Notes: generated by a model not told the origin, from the sequence alone. Counted from the first letter of the stretch, positions 31,101 through 41,210 are shown. The stretch is DNA of 64,000 nt from Actinoallomurus bryophytorum (GCF_006716425.1 NZ_VFOZ01000001.1:3472001-3536000), one strand, 5' to 3'. Translations and numbers: made by a program.

Positions 31101-32288
31101 ATGGCATCCCTCCGGCGAAGCCGGCTGGCGCAGGACCCTACTCGTGAAGGGCGCCCGGCCCCTCGCCCGGACAGGCGTGCCGGTCACCAGGCCGTGCTTC
31201 CCGGCCGGGCACGAAGCCGGTTCGGTACGTTGCGGATGGAAGGCGTGAGCCGCCATTTCGGCACGACGGTCGCGGTCAGCGACCTGAACCTCTCGATCGT
31301 CGGCGGCGAGTTCCTGGCTCTGCTGGGGCCCTCCGGCTGCGGCAAGTCGACCGCGCTGAGCTGCCTGGCGGGCCTGCTGCCCCTGACCGACGGCGCGATC
31401 TGGCTGGACGAGGAGCGCATCGACGGCATCCCGCCCGAGGAGCGCGGCTTCGGATTCGTCTTCCAGAATTACGCATTATTTCCGCACATGACCGTCCGGG
31501 CCAACGTCGCGTTCGGCCTCACGATCCGGCGCCTGCCCAAGGACGAGGTACGCCGCCGTGTCGACGAAGCGCTCGAACTCGTCGAGCTGACCGACAAGGC
31601 GGCAAGGCTGCCGGGCCAGCTCTCCGGCGGCCAGCAGCAACGGGTCGCGATCGCCCGTGCGATCGTCATCCGGCCGAGGCTGTTCCTGATGGACGAGCCA
31701 CTGTCGAACCTGGACCCGAAGCTGCGGCTGCAGATGCGCAGGGAGATCCGGCGTCTGCACCAGACTCTCCACCTGACGACCGTCTATGTCACCCACGATC
31801 AGGAGGAGGCGCTGGCACTCGCCGACCGGATCGTGATCCTCAACCAGGGCCGGGTCCAGCAGATCGGCACGCCGGACGAGCTCTACAACCGTCCCGCCAG
31901 CCCGTACGTCGCCGAGTTCATGGGCTACCGCAACCTGTTCGAGCTGCCCGTCGTCTCGCAGGAGGGCAGCCGGATCATCGTCGGGCGGTCCGGTCTGCGC
32001 CTCGTCGGCGTCGCCCAGGACGAGGTCACCAGGGGGCCGGCCATGGTCGCGATCCGGCCGGAGGACATCCGTGTCGCCGGCAGCGGAGGCGGGAGTACGG
32101 GCGGCAACACCGTACGCGTGCGCGTCGAGGTGGCGGAGTTCCGTGGCGGCGAGATCGCGGCCGAGGGCGTGACCGAGGACGGCGCCGTCATCTGCTTTCG
32201 CGCGCTGGAGCGGGTCGTGGCCGGTGAGGTCGTACGCCTCACGGTGCCGATCGAACGCGTTCTCGTCTTCCGCACCGACGCGCGTTAG
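31101..32288 (+). CDS. ABC importer ATPase (MalK/PotA-type) with TOBE domain
   Basis: The ATG at 31101 after GGAGGTG gives 395 residues. An extra 50-residue Arg-rich N-terminus precedes the NBD: Walker [11 protein letters not shown]-loop [11 protein letters not shown], signature [10 protein letters not shown], Walker [13 protein letters not shown] and switch His in [13 protein letters not shown]-terminal TOBE-type domain follows ([13 protein letters not shown]). No permease or binding-protein gene is adjacent, so it is an orphan energiser that may serve a distant importer. Its stop overlaps the convergent deaminase stop. Confidence 0.9.
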   Translation: MASLRRSRLAQDPTREGRPAPRPDRRAGHQAVLPGRARSRFGTLRMEGVSRHFGTTVAVSDLNLSIVGGEFLALLGPSGCGKSTALSCLAGLLPLTDGAIWLDEERIDGIPPEERGFGFVFQNYALFPHMTVRANVAFGLTIRRLPKDEVRRRVDEALELVELTDKAARLPGQLSGGQQQRVAIARAIVIRPRLFLMDEPLSNLDPKLRLQMRREIRRLHQTLHLTTVYVTHDQEEALALADRIVILNQGRVQQIGTPDELYNRPASPYVAEFMGYRNLFELPVVSQEGSRIIVGRSGLRLVGVAQDEVTRGPAMVAIRPEDIRVAGSGGGSTGGNTVRVRVEVAEFRGGEIAAEGVTEDGAVICFRALERVVAGEVVRLTVPIERVLVFRTDAR

Positions 32289-33286
32289 ACGACGTCACCG
32301 CCCGCGTCCAGCCAGGCGTCCGTCTCCCGGTGCAGGCGCTCCTTGGTCGCGGCCGGGGCGAAGGACGCGTCGACGGCCGTCCGTGACAGGTCCGCGAGGG
32401 TCTCGTCGTCGTAACCGAACGCCTCGCGGACGCGGGCGTACTCCTCGCTCAGGGAGGTCCCGGCGATCGACGGGATGTCGGTGTTCACGGTGACGGGCAG
32501 CCCGGCATCGCGCAGGCGCGGCAGCGGATGCGTACGGAAGGAGCCGGCGAGCCCCAGCGTCACGTTCGAGGACGGGCAGACCTCCAGCGGGATGGCACGC
32601 TCGCGCACCTCGGCGACGAGGTCGACGTCGTCCAGGACGCGGATGCCGTGACCCAGGCGCTCGGCGCGTCCGACGCCGATCGCCTCGCGGATGCTGTCAG
32701 GGCCGCAGGTCTCCCCGGCGTGGTGGATGAGATGCAGGCCGGCGTCGTGCGCGGCGTCCAGCACCGAGGCGAACGGCGTGAGCGGATGGGACTCCTCGCC
32801 CGCCAGGCCGATGCCGACGACGCCGTCCGGGGCATGCTTGGTGGCCAGTTCGAGGGTCCGGCGGGCGCGCTCGACCGAACGTCGCCGGGAATGGTCCAGG
32901 ATCACCCGGCACTCGATGCCATAGGTGTCCTGTCCTTCGGCCAGGCCGTCCAGCACGACCTCCAGCGGCATGTCGAGATCTCCGAGCCGTTCGCCGTGCG
33001 AGGCCGCCGTGAACGTGACCTCGGCGTAGCGCGTGCCCTGGGCGGCCTCGTCCGCGCAGAACTCCACCGCGATCCGCCGGAAGTCCTCCGGCCGGCGCAG
33101 TGCGGCCCGTACGAGGGAGTTGTGGTCGGCGAAGTCGCGGAACCCGTCGAAGACCAGCGGCCCGTCCGGCGGTGCCGGGACCTGCAGGCCGGTAGCGGCG
33201 CCGATCTCCCGCAACGTCGCCCACCGGATGGTGCTCTCCAGATGGACGTGCAGATGCGCTTTGGGCAGAAGCGTCAGGTCGCGCAT
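32285..33286 (-). CDS. Adenosine-deaminase-family amidohydrolase
   Basis: The ATG at 33286 gives 333 residues (an ATG at 33298 is possible). Zinc ligands are in LPKAHLHVHLEST, HHAGETCGPDSI, ERLGHGIRVL and NTDIPSIAGTSL. The catalytic Glu is in HHAGE. In adenosine deaminases the last motif is normally Asp-Asp-Pro; here it is Asp-Ile-Pro, so the second Asp that contacts the purine N7 is lost. The substrate may therefore be a different aminopurine or pyrimidine compound. Confidence 0.8.
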   Translation of the reverse strand: MRDLTLLPKAHLHVHLESTIRWATLREIGAATGLQVPAPPDGPLVFDGFRDFADHNSLVRAALRRPEDFRRIAVEFCADEAAQGTRYAEVTFTAASHGERLGDLDMPLEVVLDGLAEGQDTYGIECRVILDHSRRRSVERARRTLELATKHAPDGVVGIGLAGEESHPLTPFASVLDAAHDAGLHLIHHAGETCGPDSIREAIGVGRAERLGHGIRVLDDVDLVAEVRERAIPLEVCPSSNVTLGLAGSFRTHPLPRLRDAGLPVTVNTDIPSIAGTSLSEEYARVREAFGYDDETLADLSRTAVDASFAPAATKERLHRETDAWLDAGGDVV

Positions 33287-34087
33287 GGGGACAAGCATCG
33301 CGTATCGCGACCTTCATCGCATGCCGGGGCCCGGATGGGCGATCGGCGACGAGGGTCTTTCCCTCCTTGGCGGCATTAGGGAATAGGGCCGCCGCTTCCG
33401 CCGAATAAGCTAAATATCCGATACTGGCCGGCATGCTTCGGCCTTCTCATGCTCGCGGCGTATGTAATGAGAGCCTCAAATATTGCAACCCCGTATCAGA
33501 TGGATCATTGCTCGCCGTTTGCCCCGGGTGGCCGGCGCATGGACCGCTCCGGGCGTGATCTTTTTAAATCCCGTCGCAGGTCGGAGGGTGCTTTACGTGG
33601 GGCGATGCGGTGGCTCGGGCCTCGGGGGAGGCGGTGTTAATGTTGCGCTCAATCAGCATCGAGGTTCGACGTTTCTGAGATCACCGGCCACATGGAGGGT
33701 GTGTGAAGCGGCAAAAGCTGAAGGTGCGGACGACATCTCTCGTCGTCCGTGTGATTCGCCGCCGAAACCTCGACCTCCTCTCCATCGCTCACGCGATTGT
33801 CACCGCGACTCGGGCGATTCTCGGTTCGCCCGCCCATGCCGAGGAAATAACTTCTCACGCGACGGCGATAGGGGTCTTTGGCCCGGCTTGCCCGCCTTCT
33901 GTCGGTGCCGCCGCTGAGGGTGTACCGGCAACTTCCGTGGCAAGGCCCCATTCCCCACGAGAACTCCGAGCGGTGATCCACATCGCCGGTTGAACGCCCG
34001 AACAGTGTGCGAACAGAGAATCACCGCACCGGTCGGGCGAGAACCTCCCGAACCACCAGTGAAAAAATCAACACCCTTGGGGGAGAC
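33287..34087. other. Long intergenic stretch with one doubtful small frame
   Basis: About 800 bp between the deaminase and the chaplin-like gene. A 96-codon frame at 33703-33993 starts with a GTG after GGAGGG, begins with a basic segment and contains a hydrophobic stretch with a possible AHA cleavage site. It could be a small secreted protein but lacks recognisable features. The rest is A/T-richer near 33,400-33,560 and probably holds promoters. Confidence 0.3.
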
Positions 34088-34897
34088 ATGCACAAATGGA
34101 CCGTTCGCGCCGCGCGCGTAGCGCTGGTCGCGGCCGCCATCACGGCGGCCGGCACCGGCGTCGCCAACGCGGACGACACGACTGGTGACCACAGCATCCT
34201 CGGTGGCGAGCAGATCCACATTCCGATCATCGCCCCGATCGGCCTGTTCGGTAACCACGTCAACCTGCTGAGCTCGGGGATCCCGATGGGGGCCAGGCTC
34301 GCGCACATCAGTACCGACGACGACCCGGACGCGATGGCCCCGCAGATGGACATCTGCGGCAACGCCATCTCGAGCGCGAACGGCATCGGCACGGCCTCTT
34401 GCAAGGGCCAGGCCACGCTCGGCGATCCCGCACAGGCGGCACCCGCCTGGGCGCCGCCCGCGGCCGCTCCGGCCGCACCGGTGGCCGAAGAGTCACCGAG
34501 CCCGAGGATCGGCGCTCCGGCCACCTCTGTCGGTGCCCCGGGCAGCCCGGTCCCGGCCCGGCCTGAGGCTCCGGCCATCGCCCCGCCGGCCGCTCCGGTC
34601 GCCGCACCGGTCGCCGCTCCGGTGGAAGCACCGGCAGCGGCTCCGGCGGAAGCACCGATGGCGGCCCCGATCGAGGCTCCCGACGCTTCCGACGCCGACA
34701 TGAGCACCTCCGGCGACTTCGGTGTGCTCAGCGGTAACCAGGTCAAGGCGCCGGTGCGCATGCCGGTCCGGATCTGCGGCAACGCGGGTGCGCTCGGCGG
34801 CGTCGCCACGGCGGCGTGTGAGGGCACGGCCTCCAGTGGACGGCTCGGGCACCACGGTGCCTACCGTTCGCTCGGGGCCGCAGGCCTTCTCGGCTGA
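34088..34897 (+). CDS. Chaplin-like secreted surface protein
   Basis: This 269-residue protein starts at the ATG at 34088. It has a signal peptide (TVRAARVALVAAAITAAGTG, ANA cleavage). Two chaplin-type segments flank an Ala/Pro-rich linker: HSILGGEQIHIPIIAPIGLF with ICGNAISSANGIGTASC, and GVLSGNQVKAPVRMPVRICGN with GGVATAAC. The paired cysteines and Gly-Asn turns match chaplins, which coat aerial hyphae with amyloid. The linker contains about ten EAPxAAP-like units. There is no LPxTG sorting signal, so it would be released or held by assembly. Confidence 0.7.
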   Translation: MHKWTVRAARVALVAAAITAAGTGVANADDTTGDHSILGGEQIHIPIIAPIGLFGNHVNLLSSGIPMGARLAHISTDDDPDAMAPQMDICGNAISSANGIGTASCKGQATLGDPAQAAPAWAPPAAAPAAPVAEESPSPRIGAPATSVGAPGSPVPARPEAPAIAPPAAPVAAPVAAPVEAPAAAPAEAPMAAPIEAPDASDADMSTSGDFGVLSGNQVKAPVRMPVRICGNAGALGGVATAACEGTASSGRLGHHGAYRSLGAAGLLG

Positions 34898-34938
34898 AGT
34901 TGACGATCGGGCAGTTCGCCGGCGTCGGCTGAACCATC

Positions 34939-34982
34939 TGTCCGTCCGTCCGGGGGCGCCGGGCGGGCGGACACCCTTTTTT
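34939..34982 (+). terminator. Intrinsic terminator after chaplin-like gene
   Basis: TGTCCGTCCGTCCGG pairs over 15 positions (two G-U) with CCGGGCGGGCGGACA across a GGGCG loop, followed by CCC and six T residues. Confidence 0.85.
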
Positions 34983-35081
34983 CGGGGCCGCACGTGGGCG
35001 CCTTTTCCGTGAGTACGGGAGAAGGGCCCGTGTGGTCCCGGACGGACCGGCGGTGTACGGCGGCCGAATATCGGTGACATC

Positions 35082-35105
35082 GGTGACCGGGAGGTCGCCT
35101 TTTTT
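35082..35105 (+). terminator. Second intrinsic terminator
   Basis: GGTGACC and GGTCGCC form a 7-bp stem (one G-U) around GGGA, followed by a run of six T residues. Confidence 0.7.
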
Positions 35106-35456
35106 GTTTTCGGGGCGGCGGGAGACCTTGTGAGACCGTGGGTCCAGACGGTGGCAAATCCCGATCTCTCCCATTCACCTGCCATGAATACGGTCGCAGA
35201 CGTCTATCCCGTCCTGTACTGCGGATTCTTGTGGCTGAGACGATGAAATTACATTGTTCCCCTTGCACTCCACGTGCGGTGATCATGGGGTCGATAGGGT
35301 GATCGAATAACCATCCTTTTACTTTATGCCATTGGCGTCGTATCAAAATCCCGATGGTGAGCCTTGCGGCGAAAAGAGGTGATGATACACGGCGTACGGC
35401 ACGGGGTATCTGCTGATGCGAAGAAAGGCTCACACGTACCCTTTGGAGGTCAGCGG

Positions 35457-36599
35457 ATGGATTCGGTGAACCAGGCTAGGTCACAGGCCTGGAGTCTCTG
35501 GACCAAATTGGCCGCTCCAGCTTTACTGTGGAGCCCTGTCCTAGGTATCAGCGCTGTACTCGTCGTCTCGACACCGCTCGTCGCGGTGGCACGCACGCTG
35601 CCGGGCGCACAGGAAATGGTTTCGGCCGAGCCGACACATCGGCAACTGCGCGTCCTGCGTTCTTACGAGCGGTATCTGGCCCGAATGAAGGCCCAGAGCC
35701 TCAAGGCGACCCGGGCCGTCCGGTTCGCCTACCGGCAGGTCGGCAAGCCCTATCAGTGGGGCGGCGCAGGCCCGCGCACGTATGACTGCTCCGGCCTGGT
35801 GATGGCCGCCTGGCGCAAGGGCGGGCTCAGGCTGCCGCACCGCGCCGACCTCCAGCACCGGCTGATCCGCAGAAAGGTGGGCCTCAAGCATCTGCACCCG
35901 GGCGACCTGGTGTTCTTTTCCGGGGATCACCACGTCGGCATCTACGTCGGCAAGCACCACTTCCTGCACGCGCCGCACACCGGCTCGCGGGTCCAGCGCG
36001 GAACGCTGTCCGGCTGGCGGCTCCGGTCGTTCGCCGGAGCGGCACGGCCCGCGGCGCCCGCGTACCACGCGTGGCCGCACTGGGTCCGTGCTCTCGCCGA
36101 CCAGGCCGACGAGCACGGACGGCCCAGGCGGCACCGGTCACACGGTCACGGCCACGCGGCCTTCCCGTACACCGTCGGCACGGACGAGTCACCACTCGTC
36201 GAGCCGATCCTGCCGGAGCTCGAGGACGGCGACCAGGTGTCCGACCTGGACACGGCGCCATCCGCGATGACCTCGCCCACGCCGGCCGCCGAGCCGGTCC
36301 GGCCGCCGGCGCCACCGCAGGAAGCGGGCACGCTGCCCATTCCCGCGCTCACCATGTCGGCGCCCGCGCGGAGACACCACCACGCCGTACGGGCGGACGG
36401 CACGCCGCTGCCCCGCCCGCAGGACCAGAACGGTCCGGCACCGCGCCCGCACTGGCCGGGGACCTCGGTGCAGCAGCAGAACGACGAACAGAAGTTCGAC
36501 CGCGTCTACGACGGAAGAGGCGACGGCGACGACGATGACGACGGCGATCTCGGCAACGACGGGATCGACCTGCGATCACTCCTGGGAGGAGCGCCCTGA
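35457..36599 (+). CDS. NlpC/P60-family cell-wall hydrolase
   Basis: This 380-residue protein starts at the ATG at 35457 with TTTGGAGG upstream. An N-terminal hydrophobic segment (about 20-45) acts as signal or anchor. A helical stretch precedes the NlpC/P60 domain at about 85-190: VRFAYRQVGKPYQWGGAGPR, TYDCSGLVMAAW with the catalytic Cys, GDLVFF-GDHHVGIYVGKHHF with the catalytic His. The C-terminal half is His-, Pro- and Asp-rich low complexity. It should cleave the D-Glu-mDAP or related bond in peptidoglycan during growth or sporulation. Confidence 0.85.
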   Translation: MDSVNQARSQAWSLWTKLAAPALLWSPVLGISAVLVVSTPLVAVARTLPGAQEMVSAEPTHRQLRVLRSYERYLARMKAQSLKATRAVRFAYRQVGKPYQWGGAGPRTYDCSGLVMAAWRKGGLRLPHRADLQHRLIRRKVGLKHLHPGDLVFFSGDHHVGIYVGKHHFLHAPHTGSRVQRGTLSGWRLRSFAGAARPAAPAYHAWPHWVRALADQADEHGRPRRHRSHGHGHAAFPYTVGTDESPLVEPILPELEDGDQVSDLDTAPSAMTSPTPAAEPVRPPAPPQEAGTLPIPALTMSAPARRHHHAVRADGTPLPRPQDQNGPAPRPHWPGTSVQQQNDEQKFDRVYDGRGDGDDDDDGDLGNDGIDLRSLLGGAP

Positions 36600-36788
36600 G
36601 ACTGACCGTCCGCCCGCGCTGATCGGCGAACGGCGGCCGGGACCGGACATCCTCGTCGGATTGGATTGATTCAGGTCCGAGGGGGAAAGTCCCGTTCCAG
36701 CCGAGAGCGGCGGGGGCGGAAGATGGGCACAAAGGAGTGTTGTCCGGGGCGGCCATCGGCGCCCCGGACAACGCCATGCCGGGAGAGC

Positions 36789-37754
36789 GTGACGCAAGAC
36801 ACGCCGGCCGACTTACGCACGCTTCGTACCGCGTTGAGCGTCCTGGCCCGGCGCCTGCTCGCCGTCGCGGGGCTCATCCTGGCGTTCTGGGCGTTCACCG
36901 CCCTCTCCCAGGCCCACGCGGACGTGCTTCCGTCGCATTCTTCGACGACGCCGCGCCCCCTGCTCCACGTGAAACCCTCCTCTCCGACGACGGTGCGGTC
37001 CGGCACCCACGCCCTGAGCCGCACGCTGGGCGGGCTCACCGGCCGGACGGGCACCGGCACCCGGCAGCCGGTCTCCCACGTCATCCACGACGCGGGGAAG
37101 ACCGCGCTGGGCACGGTACGGAGGCCGGCCGCGCTCGTACACGCGACGGTGCCCGCCACCCGGATCCGGCTCGGCGGGCTGTCCCACGACCTGGGGCTGC
37201 CACGGACCGTCCGGCTGCCGCGCACAGCCCCCCTGCCGTCCGCCGCCGGCGCGATCAAAGCGGCCAAGAAGCGAGCCACGCGGGCAGTGCACCCGCGCTC
37301 GCCGTCCGCGCGCGACGACGACGACCCGGGCTGCGATCCGTCGCAGCCCTGGCGGCCGCGTTCACCGGCACCGTCGGCGTTCCAGGGCCCGGTGCGCACT
37401 CAGCCGATCGGCGAATGGACGCGGAGGCCGCTGACGCGACCCGGCCAAACAGGCGAAGCAGGCGAGACCGGCGAGGGGCCGGCGACGTCGCCGGTACGGA
37501 TGAAGCTGACCGGCGCCATCGTGCCCGACTCCCCACGAGATGATCTACGGCCTGGCCTGAGAACGCCCGTCCCGGTGCCCGCACCGGTCTCGGGTTCCGG
37601 GTCCGGCGGCGACTCCGGAGGCAAGACCTCCTCGAGCGCGAGCGACCTGCCGCGGCTGCACCTGCCGGCGCCCGGTCTCTGGAGCGTCGTCACCGAACCG
37701 GAGACGACGATCAGCCGCACCATCGCGGACAAGCCACCGTTCTCCCCTGACTAG
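36789..37754 (+). CDS. Secreted/membrane-anchored low-complexity protein
   Basis: The GTG at 36789 gives 321 residues; an ATG at 36723 is an alternative. A hydrophobic segment LLAVAGLILAFWAFTALSQA followed by HAD is a probable signal peptide. The mature part is Pro/Thr/Arg-rich with no catalytic motifs. It includes GTHALSRTLGGLTGRTGTG and a Gly/Ser linker near the end. I do not recognise the family. It sits among cell-surface genes and upstream of a LuxR-type regulator. Confidence 0.5.
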   Translation: MTQDTPADLRTLRTALSVLARRLLAVAGLILAFWAFTALSQAHADVLPSHSSTTPRPLLHVKPSSPTTVRSGTHALSRTLGGLTGRTGTGTRQPVSHVIHDAGKTALGTVRRPAALVHATVPATRIRLGGLSHDLGLPRTVRLPRTAPLPSAAGAIKAAKKRATRAVHPRSPSARDDDDPGCDPSQPWRPRSPAPSAFQGPVRTQPIGEWTRRPLTRPGQTGEAGETGEGPATSPVRMKLTGAIVPDSPRDDLRPGLRTPVPVPAPVSGSGSGGDSGGKTSSSASDLPRLHLPAPGLWSVVTEPETTISRTIADKPPFSPD

Positions 37755-37889
37755 CCCGATGTCGGGCCGGTGCCGGCGACACGTCTTCGACGTGTCCCGC
37801 CGCCCGCATGCCCCTTCCAGTTCCAGGTCAGTGCGTGCCTCCCGGGTGCCGGGCGGCCGCAGGTGAACTTCGTCCAAGGGGAACGACTC

Positions 37890-38495
37890 ATGATCCGTAC
37901 GCTCGTCGCCGAGCATGTGCATCTCCTGCGCATGGGCCTCGTCGTCTATCTCACCCGTGAACCCGGAATCGATGTCGTCGCCGAACTCGAAGAAGGCGAC
38001 CTGCTCGTCCCGGCGGCGTCCGAAGTGACGCCCGAAGTAGCCGTCATCGACGTCGACCTGCCGCCGGCCGGTGGGGCGAGCGTGGCGACCGAGCTCAGGG
38101 CGAAGCTGCCCGAGTGCGCCACGGTGATGCTCGTCGGCCGCGGCGACTCCTGCGCTCTCAGCCGCGCCATGGCCGTGCAACCGCTCGGCCTGATCACCAG
38201 GGAGGCACCGGTCGAGCGCCTGACCTGGTGCGTACGCCGGGTGGCCGCCGGCCGTAGCGTGGTCGACCCGGATCTCGCCCGTACCGCGCGCGCCATCGAC
38301 GAGAACCCGCTGACGCGCCGTGAGCAGGAGATCCTCCGGATCGCCGCCGTCGGCGCCTCGACGGTCGAGATCGCCGCGGAGCTGTCGTTGAGCGCCAAGA
38401 CGGTGCGCAACCATCTGTCCCGTACATTCGACCGGATCGGCGCCCGCAACCGGATGGACGCGATCCGCATCGCGAGCGAGCGCGAGTGGTTGTGA
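37890..38495 (+). CDS. NarL/LuxR-family response-regulator-like protein
   Basis: The ATG at 37890 gives 201 residues. The receiver-like domain (1-115) keeps Asp in AVIDVDLPPAGGASV. The C-terminal LuxR HTH is classic: LTRREQEILRIAAVGASTVE, IAAELSLSAKTVRNHLSRTF, DRIGARNRMDAIRIA. No histidine kinase is adjacent, so it is an orphan. The acidic pocket is partly degenerate (VAEHVHLLRMGL lacks the usual Asp-Asp pair), so phosphorylation may not be needed. Confidence 0.85.
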   Translation: MIRTLVAEHVHLLRMGLVVYLTREPGIDVVAELEEGDLLVPAASEVTPEVAVIDVDLPPAGGASVATELRAKLPECATVMLVGRGDSCALSRAMAVQPLGLITREAPVERLTWCVRRVAAGRSVVDPDLARTARAIDENPLTRREQEILRIAAVGASTVEIAAELSLSAKTVRNHLSRTFDRIGARNRMDAIRIASEREWL

Positions 38496-38546
38496 TCACC
38501 GCACGCCGTCCGGCCCGCACCCCCTGCGGGCCGGTCGGCGGGCCGC

Positions 38547-41210
38547 TCAGCCGGACCCTTCGGTGGCCGGCGAGCACAGGCGGGCGGCGCCGAGGGTCTG
38601 GAGCAGGTCGGCGACGGGCTGGAGCTTCTCGTACAACAGGAGGAGGGGCTCGCCGGGCGCGGCAAGGGTGAGGGCCATGCCGACGGCGTCCTTGAGGTCG
38701 CCCGCGGTGCGGATCCGTACGTCCGGCCGGACGTCGGTGAGCCCTTCGATGATGAGCCGTGTCATCTCCCCCGACCGCCGGCCGCGCAGGTCCTCGTCCT
38801 CGTACACGACCACGCGGTCGAAGCACCGGGCGACCTCGCGTGCGGTGTCCATCACCAGGTCGTCGCAGCGGTCTCCGGGCAGTGTCACCGCCGCGACGCC
38901 GTCGCGTCCCCACACGCGCCGCAAGAGGCTGCCGACGGCCGCGACGGCCGCGGGGTTGTGCGCGTAGTCGACGACGACGGGCGTCTCCTCGATGCGGAAC
39001 GAACAGCCTCGGCCCGGATTGCACCGGTGCGGGTCGAAGGTCCGCAGCCCGAACGCCACCATGCTCGCCGGAACGCCGAGCGCGCGTGCGGCCGCGGCGG
39101 CGGCCAGCGCGTTGGCGATCATGTAGTCGGCCTTGCCTCCGAAGGAGCCGGCGACGTCGGCGATCGGGAGCAGCGCGTTGGTCCGGCGTCCCGCCGCCTC
39201 GACGAGCCAGCCGTCCTCGGTGTAGTAGGCGACGCCGTCCATGCGTAGGTGCCGTTCGATGACCCTGTTGGTTCCGCTGCGGGCGAAGTAGCGGATGACC
39301 GGCTTGCGCCGGCGCACCGACGGGCGGTCGGCGAGCTCCGCGACGCGTGGATCGTCCGCGTTGAGCACGACATGGCCGCCGGACTTGATCTCCTCGGCGA
39401 CCAGCGCCTTGATCTCGACGAGGTCGTCGACCGAGGTGATGTCGTCGACACCGAGATGGTCGTCGGTGATGTTGGTGACGATCGCGACGTCGGCGCGGTC
39501 ATAGCCGAGCCCGCGCCGCACGATCCCGCCGCGCGCGGTCTCCAGCACGGCCGCCTCGACCGCACGGTTGCCCAGCACCATCTGCGCCGACCGCGGGCCG
39601 GACGCGTCGGCCTTGTAGAGGAGATCGGCGCCCAGGTAGACCCCCTCGGTCGTGCACATGCCCACCGTGCGGCCGTCCTGGCCCAGCAGGTGCGCGACCA
39701 TGCGCACGGTGGTGGTCTTCCCGTTGGTGCCGGTGACGGTGACGAGAGGGACCCGCGCCGAGCTTCCCGGCGGGTACATCTGGTCGATGATGTCCGCGGC
39801 GACGTCGCGGGAGCTGCCCTCGTACGGGGCCAGATGCATGCGCAGCCCCGGTGACGCGTTCACCTCGATCACTCCGATGCCGCCGGCGTCCGGCGGCACC
39901 GGCGCGCCGATGTCCGGGAGCCGCAGGTCGATGCCGCAGACGTCGAGCCCGACCGCGGACGCCACCCGGCGGCACAGCCGCGTGATGTCGGGGTGCACGC
40001 GATCGGTGACGTCCTTGCTGGTGCCGCCGGTCGACAGGTTCGCGTTGCGGCGCAGCGAGACCACCTCGCCGTCGGCGGGGACACAGCCGGGATGCAGGTC
40101 ACGGGCGGCCAGATGGGCGAGCTCGGTGTCGCCGAGCGTCAGGCGGGTGAGCGGGCGGTCGTGTCCCTCGCCGCGTGCCGGGTCGGCGTTGGCGATGGCG
40201 ACGAGCTCGGCGATGGTGGACCGTCCGTCGCCGGTCACCCGCGCCGGGCTCAGCTCCGCGGCGGCGACGACGCGGTCGCCGACCACGAGCACCCGGTGGT
40301 CGCGGCCGGGTACGTAGGCCTCCACCAGCACCTCCTCGCACACCGTCGCGGCCTCGCGGAAGGCGGTGACCACCTCGGCGGGGTCGGTCAGCTCGATCGA
40401 GACCTTCTCGCCGTGGTGGCCGGACAGCGGCTTGACCACGACCGGGCCGCCGATGTCGTGCAAGACCGACACGGCGTCGTCGGCGGATGCGACGACGTAC
40501 CCGCTCGGTACGGGCAGGCCGGCCTCCTCCAGCAGGCACTTCGTCAGCATCTTGTCCGCGGCCGCCTCCATGCCGACCGCCGAGGTCCGGTCGGTCATGG
40601 CCGCCCAGACCATGCGCCGGTGACGTCCGTGCCCGAGCTGCAGGAGGTTCAGGTGGCCCATCCGGCGTACCGGGATGCCGCGGCGCCTCGCCGCCTCGGC
40701 CAGTGCCGCCGTGCTGACACCCAGCCGGGCCTGCCCGTACGCGTTGGCGATGGCCGACAGGGGCGCGGTCAGGCCGGGAGTACGGCCGGCCAGCAGCTCG
40801 GTGACGGTCCGGATCGCGAGCCGGATCAGGTCCTCCACGACCGACGTCTCGGGCGCCTCGTCGCGCGGGCATTCGAGGATGACGTCGTAGCGTCCCGGCG
40901 CGCCCGCCCACACCGTACGGCCGAAGAAGACCTCCCGGCCGATCATCGAGGACAGTTCCAGGGTCACGTGCTCGGTGACGTGCCCGAAATAGGTGCCACG
41001 GGCCATCGCCCGCAGTAACCCGCCGGGCCGCCCGGCCGAACAGTGGTGCTGGGCCAGGCCCGGCAGCAGGGGCACCAGTCGTTCGGCGAAGCCGGCGAAG
41101 TCCGTGGTCTCCCGGCCGGTGAGCTCTTCCAGCTCGAGGCGGGCGACCGCCACCGGCCGTGAGACGTACAGATTGGGACCGCCGAGCCAGCGCAGATGGT
41201 CGAGGTGCAC
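38547..41210 (-). CDS. cphA: Cyanophycin synthetase
   Basis: An 887-residue protein of standard CphA length. The N-terminal domain (1-160) is followed by an ATP-grasp domain (about 220-470, PVVVKPLSGHHGEKVSIELT, VIEVNASPGLRMH) and a Mur-ligase-like domain with P-loop VTGTNGKTTTVRMVAHLLGQ. It also has NITDDHLG and the C-terminal VVDYAHNPAAVAAVG. The enzyme polymerises Asp and Arg into the storage polymer cyanophycin. The cyanophycinase gene lies 3 bp upstream in the same operon, so synthesis and breakdown are coupled. Confidence 0.95.
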   Translation of the reverse strand: MHLDHLRWLGGPNLYVSRPVAVARLELEELTGRETTDFAGFAERLVPLLPGLAQHHCSAGRPGGLLRAMARGTYFGHVTEHVTLELSSMIGREVFFGRTVWAGAPGRYDVILECPRDEAPETSVVEDLIRLAIRTVTELLAGRTPGLTAPLSAIANAYGQARLGVSTAALAEAARRRGIPVRRMGHLNLLQLGHGRHRRMVWAAMTDRTSAVGMEAAADKMLTKCLLEEAGLPVPSGYVVASADDAVSVLHDIGGPVVVKPLSGHHGEKVSIELTDPAEVVTAFREAATVCEEVLVEAYVPGRDHRVLVVGDRVVAAAELSPARVTGDGRSTIAELVAIANADPARGEGHDRPLTRLTLGDTELAHLAARDLHPGCVPADGEVVSLRRNANLSTGGTSKDVTDRVHPDITRLCRRVASAVGLDVCGIDLRLPDIGAPVPPDAGGIGVIEVNASPGLRMHLAPYEGSSRDVAADIIDQMYPPGSSARVPLVTVTGTNGKTTTVRMVAHLLGQDGRTVGMCTTEGVYLGADLLYKADASGPRSAQMVLGNRAVEAAVLETARGGIVRRGLGYDRADVAIVTNITDDHLGVDDITSVDDLVEIKALVAEEIKSGGHVVLNADDPRVAELADRPSVRRRKPVIRYFARSGTNRVIERHLRMDGVAYYTEDGWLVEAAGRRTNALLPIADVAGSFGGKADYMIANALAAAAAARALGVPASMVAFGLRTFDPHRCNPGRGCSFRIEETPVVVDYAHNPAAVAAVGSLLRRVWGRDGVAAVTLPGDRCDDLVMDTAREVARCFDRVVVYEDEDLRGRRSGEMTRLIIEGLTDVRPDVRIRTAGDLKDAVGMALTLAAPGEPLLLLYEKLQPVADLLQTLGAARLCSPATEGSG

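Larger units (their letters stand above)
34898..35456. other. Intergenic region with two terminators and an A/T-rich leader
   Basis: Two intrinsic terminators (34939-34982, 35082-35105) follow the chaplin-like gene. The A/T-rich part 35,200-35,400 is presumably the promoter and leader of the NlpC/P60 gene. I looked for a ydaO-type c-di-AMP riboswitch, common before such genes, and could not recognise one. Confidence 0.4.

Noticed and set aside
35106-35456. A ydaO-type c-di-AMP riboswitch before the NlpC/P60 gene
   Set aside because: The position is typical, but I could not find the conserved core motifs.
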